The notes beneath the pieces were generated by a model that was not told the DNA's origin, ran no database searches, and worked only from the letters and a program-made list of their open reading frames with translations. Below, piece by piece: positions 16,515-24,671 of a stretch of 64,000 nt of DNA. The translations under genes were made by a program, and so were the position numbers. How positions within the stretch are numbered: the stretch's first letter is position 1; every line of letters begins with the position of its first letter. The stretch comes from Paramicrobacterium sp051513965 (GTDB lineage: Bacteria; Actinomycetota; Actinomycetes; Actinomycetales; Microbacteriaceae): NCBI RefSeq assembly GCF_051513965.1, contig NZ_CP195847.1, positions 1,116,001 through 1,180,000 of the forward strand, written 5' to 3'.

Positions 16515-17485
16515 GCACGGCGACCGCACACCCGAACATCGCTCTCGCGAAGTACTGGGGCAAACGCGACGAGCGGCTGATCCTGCCGGCGACCGGCAGC
16601 CTCTCGATGACTCTGGATGTCTTCCCCACAACGACAACGGTGTCTCTCACCGACGCTGATGAGGACTCCGTCGTTCTCGATGGAGAGACCCTCACGTCGG
16701 ACGAGGCTGCGCGGGTGACGACCGTGCTCGATCTCGTTCGTGAGGCGAGCGGCCGACGTGAGTACGCGGCCGTGTCATCGACGAACACCGTGCCGACGGC
16801 GGCTGGCCTCGCATCGTCTGCAGCGGCGTTCGCAGCTCTTGCGACCGCTGCGGCGGACGCTTACGGACTCAGCGCCGACGGCGCGCTGCTCTCGCGACTG
16901 GCCCGTCGCGGGTCCGGCTCTGCGTGCCGCTCGATCTTCGGGGGACTGGTCCGATGGAACGCCGGAGACAGCGATGACACCTCGTTCGCTGAGCCGCTCG
17001 CGTGGGCGGGCCCCGATCTGGGCATGGTCGTCGCGGTTGTGAGCTCGGCGCGCAAGAGCGTGTCGAGTCGAGAGGCCATGCGCCGCACCATCGCGACCTC
17101 ACCGTATTTCCCCGCGTGGGTCGAGTCGAATGCAGCACTTCTCGAGCAGATGTCGATCGCTGTCGACGCGGGGGATTTCACGCTCCTCGGGGAGCTTACG
17201 GAGCAGAGCGCGCTGCGTATGCACGCGAGCATGTTCGGCGCCGTTCCGCCCGTCCGCTATCTCACCGCCGCGAGCATCGCCCTGTTCGATGCGGTGGGGG
17301 AGCTCCGTGCTTCCGGTCTGGAGTGCTACGCGACGGCCGACGCCGGTCCGAACGTGAAGGTTCTCTGCCGCGCTGACGATGCTCAGGCCGTCTCCAACCG
17401 GCTCGCTGAGATCGTGCCGAACGCGGAATATCGCGTGGCGCACACTGGTACGGGCGCTCGCCTAGTCGAAGAGGAGGCTGAATGA
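16511..17485 (+). CDS. mvaD: diphosphomevalonate decarboxylase
   Basis: GHMP enzyme that decarboxylates mevalonate diphosphate with ATP to give isopentenyl diphosphate. The 324-residue product starts with the diagnostic AHPNIALAKYWGKRDE (N9, K14, K18 region). It also has PTAAGLASSAAAFAAL near 96-111, GSGSACRSIFGG near 133 and ATADAGPNVKVL near 275, which carries the catalytic Asp of the family. The GTG at 16511 overlaps the mvaK1 stop (GTGA); no separate ribosome site is needed. Its own stop overlaps the mvaK2 ATG (ATGA), so translation of the operon is tightly coupled. Confidence 0.94.
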   Translation: MSTATAHPNIALAKYWGKRDERLILPATGSLSMTLDVFPTTTTVSLTDADEDSVVLDGETLTSDEAARVTTVLDLVREASGRREYAAVSSTNTVPTAAGLASSAAAFAALATAAADAYGLSADGALLSRLARRGSGSACRSIFGGLVRWNAGDSDDTSFAEPLAWAGPDLGMVVAVVSSARKSVSSREAMRRTIATSPYFPAWVESNAALLEQMSIAVDAGDFTLLGELTEQSALRMHASMFGAVPPVRYLTAASIALFDAVGELRASGLECYATADAGPNVKVLCRADDAQAVSNRLAEIVPNAEYRVAHTGTGARLVEEEAE

Positions 17486-18570
17486 TCACGGTCCGCGCTC
17501 CGGGCAAACTTTACATCGCCGGCGAATACGCGGTCGTCGAACCGGGCAATCCGTCTGTGCTCGTCGCCGTCGACCGGTACGTGCGCGTCGACCTCACACC
17601 GAGCGTGGGCAAAGGCAGCATCCACTCTGAGCAGTATGGCCGTCAGCCTCTCGTCTGGTACCGCGACTCCGGCGGTATCGTCATCGACCACGACCTCCGC
17701 CCCGTCGACTACATCCTGTCGTCGATCGCCACGGTGGAGCGCCTCGTCTCCGAGCGCGGCGTCACGCCGCGGTTCTATGACCTCACGGTCTCCAGCGAGC
17801 TTGACGACGTTTCCGGGCGCAAGTTCGGCCTCGGGTCGAGTGCCGCTGTGACGGTGGCCACCATCGCCGCACTCGACGAGTTCTACGATCTGAAGCTGAC
17901 CCATCTCGAGCGCTACAAGCTCGCCGTGCTCGCGACGATCCCCGTGTCGCCGCACGCGTCCGGAGGAGACCTTGCCGCGAGCACCTTCGGCGGCTGGATC
18001 GCATACTCTGCTCCCGACCGCGCAGAGGTGCTTCAGCTGCTGAACGAGCGAGGCGTCCTCGCCGCGCTCCAGCACGACTGGGAGGGCCTCGGCATCCGCC
18101 GACTCACGGCCCCGAGTTCGCTGCAGCTCATCGTGGGATGGACGGGCGAGCCGGCATCGACGTCGCGGTTGGTCGACAGCCTCCAGGATCGCCGGTGGCG
18201 AGAAGAGATCCACTACGCAGACTTCCTCGCGCAGAGCCGTCACCACGTCGACGAGCTCATCGCGGGGCTCGACGCGGACGACCCGGAGCGCATCAAGGAG
18301 GCGATCCGAGGGGCGAGACGCACGCTCGCCGCACTCGACGATGCGGCGACGCTCGGCATCCAGACTCCTGAGCTGAGGCTTCTCAGCGACTCGGCCGAGG
18401 CGATCGGGGCGGCTGCGAAGTCGTCTGGCGCAGGCGGCGGTGACTGCGGCATCGTCTTCGCCGACAGGGATGCCGATGTGTCGGCGCTTCTGCGAAAGTG
18501 GGAGCTCAGCGACATTCGCCACCTTGCGCTGGCGGTGCATCCCGCGGAAGGACAGCTCGATGACCAGTGA
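17482..18570 (+). CDS. mvaK2: phosphomevalonate kinase
   Basis: GHMP kinase converting phosphomevalonate to mevalonate diphosphate. The 362-residue product has APGKLYIAGEYAVVEPG at residues 5-21, RKFGLGSSAAVTVAT around 114-128 (ATP loop) and SSGAGGGDCGIV around 315-326 (third GHMP motif). The start overlaps mvaD by ATGA, and the end overlaps fni by 11 bases. The combination with mvaK1 and mvaD means all three ATP-dependent lower-pathway steps are encoded together. Confidence 0.93.
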   Translation: MITVRAPGKLYIAGEYAVVEPGNPSVLVAVDRYVRVDLTPSVGKGSIHSEQYGRQPLVWYRDSGGIVIDHDLRPVDYILSSIATVERLVSERGVTPRFYDLTVSSELDDVSGRKFGLGSSAAVTVATIAALDEFYDLKLTHLERYKLAVLATIPVSPHASGGDLAASTFGGWIAYSAPDRAEVLQLLNERGVLAALQHDWEGLGIRRLTAPSSLQLIVGWTGEPASTSRLVDSLQDRRWREEIHYADFLAQSRHHVDELIAGLDADDPERIKEAIRGARRTLAALDDAATLGIQTPELRLLSDSAEAIGAAAKSSGAGGGDCGIVFADRDADVSALLRKWELSDIRHLALAVHPAEGQLDDQ

Positions 18571-19645
18571 TCGCAAAGACGACCATGTTCGGCTCGCCAC
18601 AGAGCAGAACCGTGCTCGGGACCGCCGCAACGACTTCGACGAGGTTCGCTTCGTTCACCATGCGCTCGCCGCATACGACCTCGCGGACGTCGACCTCTCG
18701 GTGCGCGTCGGCCCGCTGACGTGGCCGGTTCCGCTGTACATCAACGGCATGACGGGCGGCAGTGCCGAGACCGCGCTCGTGAATCGCGACCTCGGGATCG
18801 TCGCTCGTGAGACCGGCATCCCCATCGCCTCGGGGTCGATGAGCGCCATGTTCCGCAACCGCGAGACGACCGAGAGTTTCAGTGTGCTGCGCGAGCAGAA
18901 CCCTGACGGCGTCGTGCTCGCGAACCTCAGTGCGAATGCGTCGCCGGAGCAGGCCCGCGAGGCCGTCGGACTCCTGAAGGCCGATGCGCTGCAGATCCAC
19001 GTCAACAGCGTGCAGGAAGTCGTGATGCCGGAGGGCGACCGCGCATTCTCGCACTGGCTCGGCAACATCGAGCGCGTCGTGAGCGCTCTCGATGTGCCGG
19101 TCATCGTGAAGGAGGTCGGCTTCGGCATGAGCCGCGAGACCGTCACGACGCTCGCGGGCGCGGGTGTGCGCATCGTCGACGTGAGCGGTCGGGGCGGAAC
19201 CGATTTCGCCGCCATCGAGAATTCGCGTCGCACCGGCGCAGACTTCAGCACGCTGTCCGGCTGGGGGCAGTCCGCCATCGCCGGTCTGCTCGACTCGCGT
19301 TCCGCAGCGGAAGCTGCGGGAGTCACGCTGCTCGCCTCCGGCGGAGTGAGAAATCCGTTGGATGCCGTGCGGGCGCTGAGCCTTGGCGCCGCTGCCGTCG
19401 GCGTCGCCGGAGGCTTCCTCCGCGTGCTGCGCGACGAGGGCATCGATGCGCTCATCGCAGAGATCACGGGTTGGCTCGATCAGATCCGATCGATCACGGC
19501 GCTGCTCGGCCAGGCATCCCCGGCGACGCTCACAGAGACCGATGTCATCATCGGCGGTGCGGTTCGCGAGTTCTGCGAGGCGCGCGGCATCGACATCCGC
19601 CCGTACGCGTCGCGCGGCACGAACACGAGGAGGACAGACCGATGA
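18560..19645 (+). CDS. fni: isopentenyl-diphosphate delta-isomerase, type 2
   Basis: FMN- and NADPH-dependent isomerase that interconverts isopentenyl and dimethylallyl diphosphate. The 361-residue TIM-barrel product has LYINGMTGGSAET near 59-71, the Gln/His-containing LQIHVNSVQE, SGRGGTDFAAIENSR, and the flavin phosphate-binding LLASGGVRNPLDAVRAL followed by GAAAVGVAG. It starts inside the last codons of mvaK2 (11-base overlap) with GGAAGGA just upstream. Its stop overlaps mvaA (ATGA). Type 2 isomerases typically accompany bacterial mevalonate operons. Confidence 0.94.
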   Translation: MTSDRKDDHVRLATEQNRARDRRNDFDEVRFVHHALAAYDLADVDLSVRVGPLTWPVPLYINGMTGGSAETALVNRDLGIVARETGIPIASGSMSAMFRNRETTESFSVLREQNPDGVVLANLSANASPEQAREAVGLLKADALQIHVNSVQEVVMPEGDRAFSHWLGNIERVVSALDVPVIVKEVGFGMSRETVTTLAGAGVRIVDVSGRGGTDFAAIENSRRTGADFSTLSGWGQSAIAGLLDSRSAAEAAGVTLLASGGVRNPLDAVRALSLGAAAVGVAGGFLRVLRDEGIDALIAEITGWLDQIRSITALLGQASPATLTETDVIIGGAVREFCEARGIDIRPYASRGTNTRRTDR

Positions 19646-20685
19646 CCGACGAGATGCTCTATGCCTCTGTGCCGCTGCGGTGGCTTGGCCCCGTGCGCGT
19701 CACCGGCAACGTCGTGAACGACGAGCAGGAAGTTCCGCTCGCCACCTACGAGACGACGCTGTGGCCATCGGTGCGACGCGGCGCGCACGTCTCGACGCTC
19801 GTTGATGACGGCATCCGTGCGACGCTCATCGACGATCGCATGGCTCGCTCCGTGCTCTTCGAAGCGGATGACGCGCAGGCCGCCCTGACCGCGGCGCGTC
19901 GACTCGAGGCCGATCTGGCGGCTCTGCAGGCGGTGGTCGCCGAGACCAGCCGGTTCGCGTCGCTCGTCGAGGTCAACCATCAGATTGTCGGCAACCTGCT
20001 GTTCCTTCGCTTCGAGTTCACGACCGGAGACGCGTCAGGCCACAACATGGTGACGCTCGCGGCCGACGCGCTGATGGCGCACATCCTTCAGGCCGAGCCC
20101 ACGCTGCGATACAGCTCGATCTCGGGCAACTACTGCACGGACAAGAAGACGTCCGCGGTGAACGGCATTCTCGGACGAGGAAAGAACGTCGTCACTGAGA
20201 TCCTCATCCCCGAGGAGATCCTGCGTCGGCGACTGCGGACGAGCGCCGAACGCATGGCCGACCTCAACGTGCGCAAGAACCTGATCGGGGGAGCGGTCGC
20301 CGGCAGCCTCCGCTCGGCGAACGCGCACTACGCGAACATGCTGCTTGCGTTCTACCTCGCCACCGGACAGGACGCAGCGAACATCGTCGAAGGCTCGCAG
20401 GGCTTCACACACGCGGAGGCGCGCGGCGACGATCTCTATTTCTCATGTACTATCCCGAACCTCATCGTCGGTTCGGTCGGCAATGGCAAGGGGCTCGACT
20501 TCGTGACGGAGAACCTTGCCCGACTCGGATGCGCGGAGACGCGGGACCCGGGTGACAACGCGCGGCGACTCGCAGTTCTCTGTGCCGCCACGGTGCTCTG
20601 CGGGGAGCTGTCGCTCATGGCGGCGCAGACGAACCCGGGCGAGCTCATGGCCGCGCATCTTCAGTTTGAAAGGAAAACACGATGA
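19642..20685 (+). CDS. mvaA: hydroxymethylglutaryl-CoA reductase
   Basis: Reduces HMG-CoA to mevalonate, the committed step. The 347-residue catalytic domain has no membrane segments. Family motifs are FEFTTGDASGHNMVTL (variant of DAMGMN), NYCTDKKTSAVNGILGRGK with the catalytic Lys of DKK, and TIPNLIVGSVGNGKGLD near the C-terminus. From memory it closely resembles the enzyme of the Streptomyces CL190 mevalonate cluster, which also lacks the membrane domain; I did not align it. AGGAGG at 19629-19634 plus the fni overlap fixes the ATG. Confidence 0.94.
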   Translation: MTDEMLYASVPLRWLGPVRVTGNVVNDEQEVPLATYETTLWPSVRRGAHVSTLVDDGIRATLIDDRMARSVLFEADDAQAALTAARRLEADLAALQAVVAETSRFASLVEVNHQIVGNLLFLRFEFTTGDASGHNMVTLAADALMAHILQAEPTLRYSSISGNYCTDKKTSAVNGILGRGKNVVTEILIPEEILRRRLRTSAERMADLNVRKNLIGGAVAGSLRSANAHYANMLLAFYLATGQDAANIVEGSQGFTHAEARGDDLYFSCTIPNLIVGSVGNGKGLDFVTENLARLGCAETRDPGDNARRLAVLCAATVLCGELSLMAAQTNPGELMAAHLQFERKTR

Positions 20686-21833
20686 GCATCGGCATCCACG
20701 ACATCTCGGCGGCGACGGGAAGCCTCGTCTTTCCGCTCGCGGACCTCGCCGATCACCAGGGGATCGACGTCGGCAAGTACCACCGCGGAATCGGTCAGAC
20801 CGAGATGAGCCTGACGACCGAAGACGAAGACATCGTCACGATGGCCGCTCGGGCGGTCGCTCCCATCATCGAGCGCCACGGCACCGACGGCATCCGCACC
20901 ATCGTCTTCGCGACGGAATCGGGTGTGGACCAGTCGAAATCGGCGGGCGTGTTCCTGCACGGCGTGCTCGGGCTGCCGAACAACGTGCGCGTGGTCGAGC
21001 TGAAAGAGGCGTGCTACTCGGCGACCGCGGCGCTCCAGTTCGCGCTCGGCATCGTGGCACGGCGCCCCGGCGAGCGGGTGCTCGTCATCGCAAGCGACGT
21101 CGCCCGCTATGAGTTGGAGTCGAGCGGCGAGGCGACCCAGGGCGCGGCGGCCGTCGCGATGCTCGTGTCGGAGGACCCGTCTGTGCTGGAGATCGAGCCG
21201 GTCTCGGGTCTCTGGACCGACGACGTCATGGACTTCTGGCGGCCCAACGACCGCAGCACCGCGCTCGTGGACGGGCGGTATTCCGTGCAGGTGTACCTCG
21301 AGGCGCTCGAGGGCGCATGGAACGATTATCGTGAGGGCGGCGGCGCCGACTACTCGACGATCTCGAGGGTCTGCTACCACCAGCCGTTCACGCGCATGGC
21401 CGCGAAGGCGCAGCAACGTCTCGACCGGATTGCGACAGACGGCTCTGCGCCTGAGGTCGATCGTCTCGACGGCACGACGCAGTACAACGCACGGATCGGC
21501 AACAGCTACACGGCATCCATCTACCTCGCATTCCTCTCACTGCTCGACAACGGTCCGGACCTCGCGGGGGAGCGCATCGGCTTCTTCAGCTACGGCTCCG
21601 GTGCCGTCGGTGAATTCTTCGCGGGCACCCTCGTCTCCGGCTACAAGGAGCAGCTGCGTGCCGGGCACCTTGACGGGATGCTCGAAGAGCGACGTCTCAT
21701 CGGCTACGAGGACTACCGACTGCGGCACATCGCTTTCGACCGCGTCGGCGACTTCGCGACAGCGGACGAATCGACCGGGGATGTGCGGTTCGCCGGTGTG
21801 ACGGAGCACAAGCGGCTCTACGAACGTCGCTGA
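20682..21833 (+). CDS. mvaS: hydroxymethylglutaryl-CoA synthase
   Basis: Thiolase-fold enzyme that condenses acetyl-CoA with acetoacetyl-CoA to HMG-CoA, last gene of the operon. The 383-residue product has the catalytic triad at the positions known for Staphylococcus aureus MvaS: E79 in FATESGVDQSK, C111 in LKEACYSATAAL and H233 in CYHQPFTRMAAKA. The N-terminus is MSIGIHDISAATGSLV. It starts by ATGA overlap with mvaA. No acetoacetyl-CoA thiolase gene lies in the cluster, so that step must be encoded elsewhere. The gap to gltX is only 38 bp and contains a promoter rather than a clear terminator. Confidence 0.95.
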   Translation: MSIGIHDISAATGSLVFPLADLADHQGIDVGKYHRGIGQTEMSLTTEDEDIVTMAARAVAPIIERHGTDGIRTIVFATESGVDQSKSAGVFLHGVLGLPNNVRVVELKEACYSATAALQFALGIVARRPGERVLVIASDVARYELESSGEATQGAAAVAMLVSEDPSVLEIEPVSGLWTDDVMDFWRPNDRSTALVDGRYSVQVYLEALEGAWNDYREGGGADYSTISRVCYHQPFTRMAAKAQQRLDRIATDGSAPEVDRLDGTTQYNARIGNSYTASIYLAFLSLLDNGPDLAGERIGFFSYGSGAVGEFFAGTLVSGYKEQLRAGHLDGMLEERRLIGYEDYRLRHIAFDRVGDFATADESTGDVRFAGVTEHKRLYERR

Positions 21834-21858
21834 CAGCGGCATCCGACATCACCTCGAC

Positions 21859-21864
21859 TAAGAT
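21859..21864 (+). promoter_or_regulatory. -10 element of gltX (leaderless)
   Basis: TAAGAT lies seven bases before the gltX ATG, with no ribosome site between. It separates gltX transcription from the mevalonate operon. Confidence 0.55.
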
Positions 21865-21871
21865 TGAGGCG

Positions 21872-23386
21872 ATGTCACTCGCAGATAGATACCCCTTCTC
21901 GTCCGCTTCCGGCTCCGATGTGCGTCTCCGGTTCTGCCCGTCGCCGACCGGCACCCCGCACGTCGGTCTGATCCGCACCGCGCTGTTCAACTGGGCGTAT
22001 GCGCGTCACACCGGCGGAAAGCTGATCTTCCGCATCGAAGACACCGATGCCGCCCGCGACAGCGAGGAGAGCTTCGAGCAGATCCTCGACGCGCTCGCGT
22101 GGCTCAACATCGACTGGGACGAGGGCGTGAACGTCGGCGGTCCTCACGCGCCGTACCGGCAGTCGCAGCGAAGTGACATCTACACAGACGTGATTGAGAA
22201 GCTCATGGCTTCCGGTCACCTGTACGAGAGCTTCTCGACGGCGGAGGAGATCGAGGCGCGCAACGTCGCCGCTGGGCGTCCGGCGCAGCACGGGTATGAC
22301 AACGGCGACCGCGATCTGACGGACGAGCAGCGTCAGGCGTTCCGCGACGAGGGGCGTCAGCCGGCGCTCCGACTGCGCGTGCCGGACGAAGACCTGTCGT
22401 TCACCGACGTCGTGCGCGGCGACATCACCTTCCCGGCCGGATCCTTCGTCGACTTCGTCGTCGTGCGTCCGAACGGCAAGCCGCTCTACACGTTCGTCAA
22501 CCCGGTCGACGATGCGCTGATGGGCGTCACGCACGTGCTCCGCGGCGAAGACCTTCTTCCGTCGACCCCGCGTCAGATCGCGCTGTACCGCGCGCTCATC
22601 GACGTCGGACTCACGACGTTCGTGCCGAACTTCGGCCACCTGCCCACGGTGCTGGGCGACGGCAACAAGAAGCTCTCCAAGCGCAACCCCGAGTCGAACC
22701 TGTTCCACCACCGCGACCGCGGCTTCATCCCGGAGGGGCTCGACAACTACCTCGCGCTTCTCGGCTGGGGCTACTCCGCTGACCGCGACGTCTTCACGCT
22801 CGACGAGATGGTCGAGCGCTTCGACATCGCAGACGTGAACCCGAACCCGGCACGATTCGACGTCAAGAAGGCCGAGTCGATCAACGGCGACCACATCAGG
22901 ATGCTTGAGGTGCAGGACTTCGCCGAACGTTGCATTCCGTATCTCTCGGCCGCCGAGGTGCTGCCGGAGCAGCCGACGGAGCAGCAGCGGGAGATCCTTG
23001 CCAAGGCCGCTCCGCTCATCCAAACCCGCGTCGGGCTGCTGAGTGAAGCGCCGGGAATGGTCGGATTCCTCTTCACCGACGCGAACGGGTACGAGTTCCA
23101 GCCTGATGCGCTGAAATCGCTGCCGAAGAATGCGTCAGAGGTGCTGGATGCCGCCCTCGCGGTGCTGCGTGACGTCGACGACTGGTCGACCGACGCGCTG
23201 CAGCAGGCGCTTGCCGCGGCGCTCGTCGACGACATGGGCCTCAAGCCTCGCATCGCGTACGGGCCGCTTCGCGTCGCCGTCTCAGGTCGCCGCGTCTCGC
23301 CACCGCTGTTCGAGTCGATGGAGATCCTCGGCAAAGACGACACGCTCGCGCGCCTGCAGCGTCTGGCGGCGCACCTGGGGGAGTGA
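21872..23386 (+). CDS. gltX: glutamyl-tRNA synthetase
   Basis: Class I synthetase that attaches glutamate to tRNA-Glu. In Actinobacteria it is usually non-discriminating and also charges tRNA-Gln, which GatCAB then amidates. The 504-residue product has the HIGH-like PHVG (29-32) in PSPTGTPHVGLIRTALFNW and the KMSKS-like KLSKR (267-271). The cysteines of the zinc-binding insert of the E. coli enzyme are not evident. It is followed by an oxidoreductase gene by GTGA overlap and, about 1 kb further, by tRNA-Gln, with tRNA-Glu 5.5 kb away. Confidence 0.95.
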   Translation: MSLADRYPFSSASGSDVRLRFCPSPTGTPHVGLIRTALFNWAYARHTGGKLIFRIEDTDAARDSEESFEQILDALAWLNIDWDEGVNVGGPHAPYRQSQRSDIYTDVIEKLMASGHLYESFSTAEEIEARNVAAGRPAQHGYDNGDRDLTDEQRQAFRDEGRQPALRLRVPDEDLSFTDVVRGDITFPAGSFVDFVVVRPNGKPLYTFVNPVDDALMGVTHVLRGEDLLPSTPRQIALYRALIDVGLTTFVPNFGHLPTVLGDGNKKLSKRNPESNLFHHRDRGFIPEGLDNYLALLGWGYSADRDVFTLDEMVERFDIADVNPNPARFDVKKAESINGDHIRMLEVQDFAERCIPYLSAAEVLPEQPTEQQREILAKAAPLIQTRVGLLSEAPGMVGFLFTDANGYEFQPDALKSLPKNASEVLDAALAVLRDVDDWSTDALQQALAAALVDDMGLKPRIAYGPLRVAVSGRRVSPPLFESMEILGKDDTLARLQRLAAHLGE

Positions 23387-24309
23387 GACCCACGGACTAC
23401 GATGTCGTCGTCATCGGAGGGGGACCAGCCGGTCTCTCTGCGGCCCTCAACCTCGTACGTGCGCGACTCCGCGTCTTGGTGCTCGATTCGAACCGCCCGC
23501 GGCACGCAGCGACGCTCTTCGCCCACGGATTTCTGACCCGCGACAACATCTCTCCTCTTGACCTGCGTCGTCTCGGCCGTGAGGATGTGACGGCGTATGA
23601 GAACGGTGAGGTCCAGTTCGCGCGTGTTGAGGCGGTCACCAGAGTCTCGGGTGGCTTCCGGATCATTGCGAGCGGGGTCCGTGGGGCTCCTGATCGTGAT
23701 GTTCACGCACAGAGAGTCGTCGTCGCCACGGGACTCGCAGAGATTCTCCCGGATATCGGGAACGCTCGGGCGTTCTACGGCACGGCGCTGCACAGCTGTC
23801 TCGAGTGTGACGGCTGGGAGAAGAGCGGAGAGCCGCTCGTGCTCGTCGGTGAGACTGACGATCTTGCGTGGCACGCCTGGCGGGCACTCCAGTGGACGGA
23901 CGATCTGACGGTGCTGACCAACGGTGTCGCGCGGGTGACGGATGCCGAGGAGGCAGCGCTCGCTGAGGTCGGCGTGTGCGTCGATCGGACCCCCGTGACC
24001 GAGGTCACCGGGGCTCACGGTGTGATGACGGGGCTCGCGATGAGCGACGGGCGAACGTTGGCCTTCAGCAAAGGGTTCATGCGCCCCACCTGGCGGGCGC
24101 GACTGGAGTTCTTGACGGAGCTTGGCGCTGTTCGAGACGAAGAAGGTCTTCTCATCGTCGACCCGCGAGGGAGGGCATCGGTCGCCGGGCTGTATGCCGC
24201 AGGGGACATCACGCCGCCTGGGCCCCAGCAGATCGCCGTTGCCGCTGGCGCGGGTGTCGTCGTCTCAGCCACGATCACGCACGACCTCGCGCTGGAAAGG
24301 CGAGGATAG
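23383..24309 (+). CDS. thioredoxin-reductase-like NAD(P)/FAD oxidoreductase
   Basis: Two-dinucleotide-binding flavoprotein of 308 residues. The FAD motif is VVIGGGPAGLSAALN (about 6-20), and the C-terminal FAD contact is YAAGDITPPGPQQ. A C139-L-E-C142 pair sits where thioredoxin reductases carry their redox CxxC and is followed by DGWE, as in the TrxR-like subgroup with CDGWE. The central GxGxxA NADPH loop is weak (VLVGETDD), so pyridine nucleotide use is unsure. The GTG start overlaps the gltX stop (GTGA). The electron partner is unknown. Confidence 0.82.
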   Translation: MRPTDYDVVVIGGGPAGLSAALNLVRARLRVLVLDSNRPRHAATLFAHGFLTRDNISPLDLRRLGREDVTAYENGEVQFARVEAVTRVSGGFRIIASGVRGAPDRDVHAQRVVVATGLAEILPDIGNARAFYGTALHSCLECDGWEKSGEPLVLVGETDDLAWHAWRALQWTDDLTVLTNGVARVTDAEEAALAEVGVCVDRTPVTEVTGAHGVMTGLAMSDGRTLAFSKGFMRPTWRARLEFLTELGAVRDEEGLLIVDPRGRASVAGLYAAGDITPPGPQQIAVAAGAGVVVSATITHDLALERRG

Positions 24310-24333
24310 AAGACACGCCCGGCCTCGCTCGGT

Positions 24334-24363
24334 TTGGCTAGGACCACGTGCGTGGGCTAAAGT
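24334..24363 (+). promoter_or_regulatory. promoter of tRNA-Gln
   Basis: TTGGCT (24334-24339) and TAAAGT (24358-24363) are separated by 18 bp, about 35 bp upstream of the mature tRNA end. This is the best two-box promoter in the window. Confidence 0.65.
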
Positions 24364-24398
24364 TGTCTCTTGGTTCCAGCTCCGGCTGGAAGATGCCA

Positions 24399-24470
24399 TG
24401 GGGTATGGTGTAATTGGCAACACGGCTGATTCTGGTTCAGTTGTTCTTGGTTCGAGTCCAGGTACCCCAG
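24399..24470 (+). tRNA. tRNA-Gln (CUG)
   Basis: The acceptor arm pairs TGGGGTA with TACCCCA, with discriminator G. The D stem is GTGT/ACAC, the anticodon stem GCTGA/TCAGT with loop TTCTGGT giving anticodon CTG, and the T arm CTTGG-TTCGAGT-CCAGG. It has 72 nt without encoded CCA and is followed at once by a terminator. Confidence 0.95.
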
Positions 24471-24476
24471 CTCGAA

Positions 24477-24507
24477 GATCCTCACGCAGAGCGTGGGGAT
24501 TTTTTGT
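24477..24507 (+). terminator. intrinsic terminator after tRNA-Gln
   Basis: ATCCTCACGC and GCGTGGGGAT form a 10-bp stem with one G-T pair and loop AGA. A run of T follows (24500-24506). It is a classical Rho-independent terminator. Confidence 0.88.
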
Positions 24508-24624
24508 TTCTCAGAACGACTCGGCATGACGCGCAAGACGGCAGCGGAAGACCGAACGGGTGCCTGGGGCGTTTATGACGCAAGCATCGATGGGGTGAGT
24601 ACGACCCCGAACCTGGGCTGACGA

Positions 24625-24661
24625 GAGTGGGGCACGGCGCTCAGGACGCCGTGCCCCACTC
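24625..24661 (-). terminator. terminator hairpin of symporter gene
   Basis: A perfect 15-bp stem (24625-24639 with 24647-24661), loop CTCAGGA, lies just beyond the stop of the minus-strand symporter. No T-run is present. The adjoining 24508-24624 contains nothing else I can identify. Confidence 0.75.
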
Positions 24662-24671
24662 CCCAGAGAGC

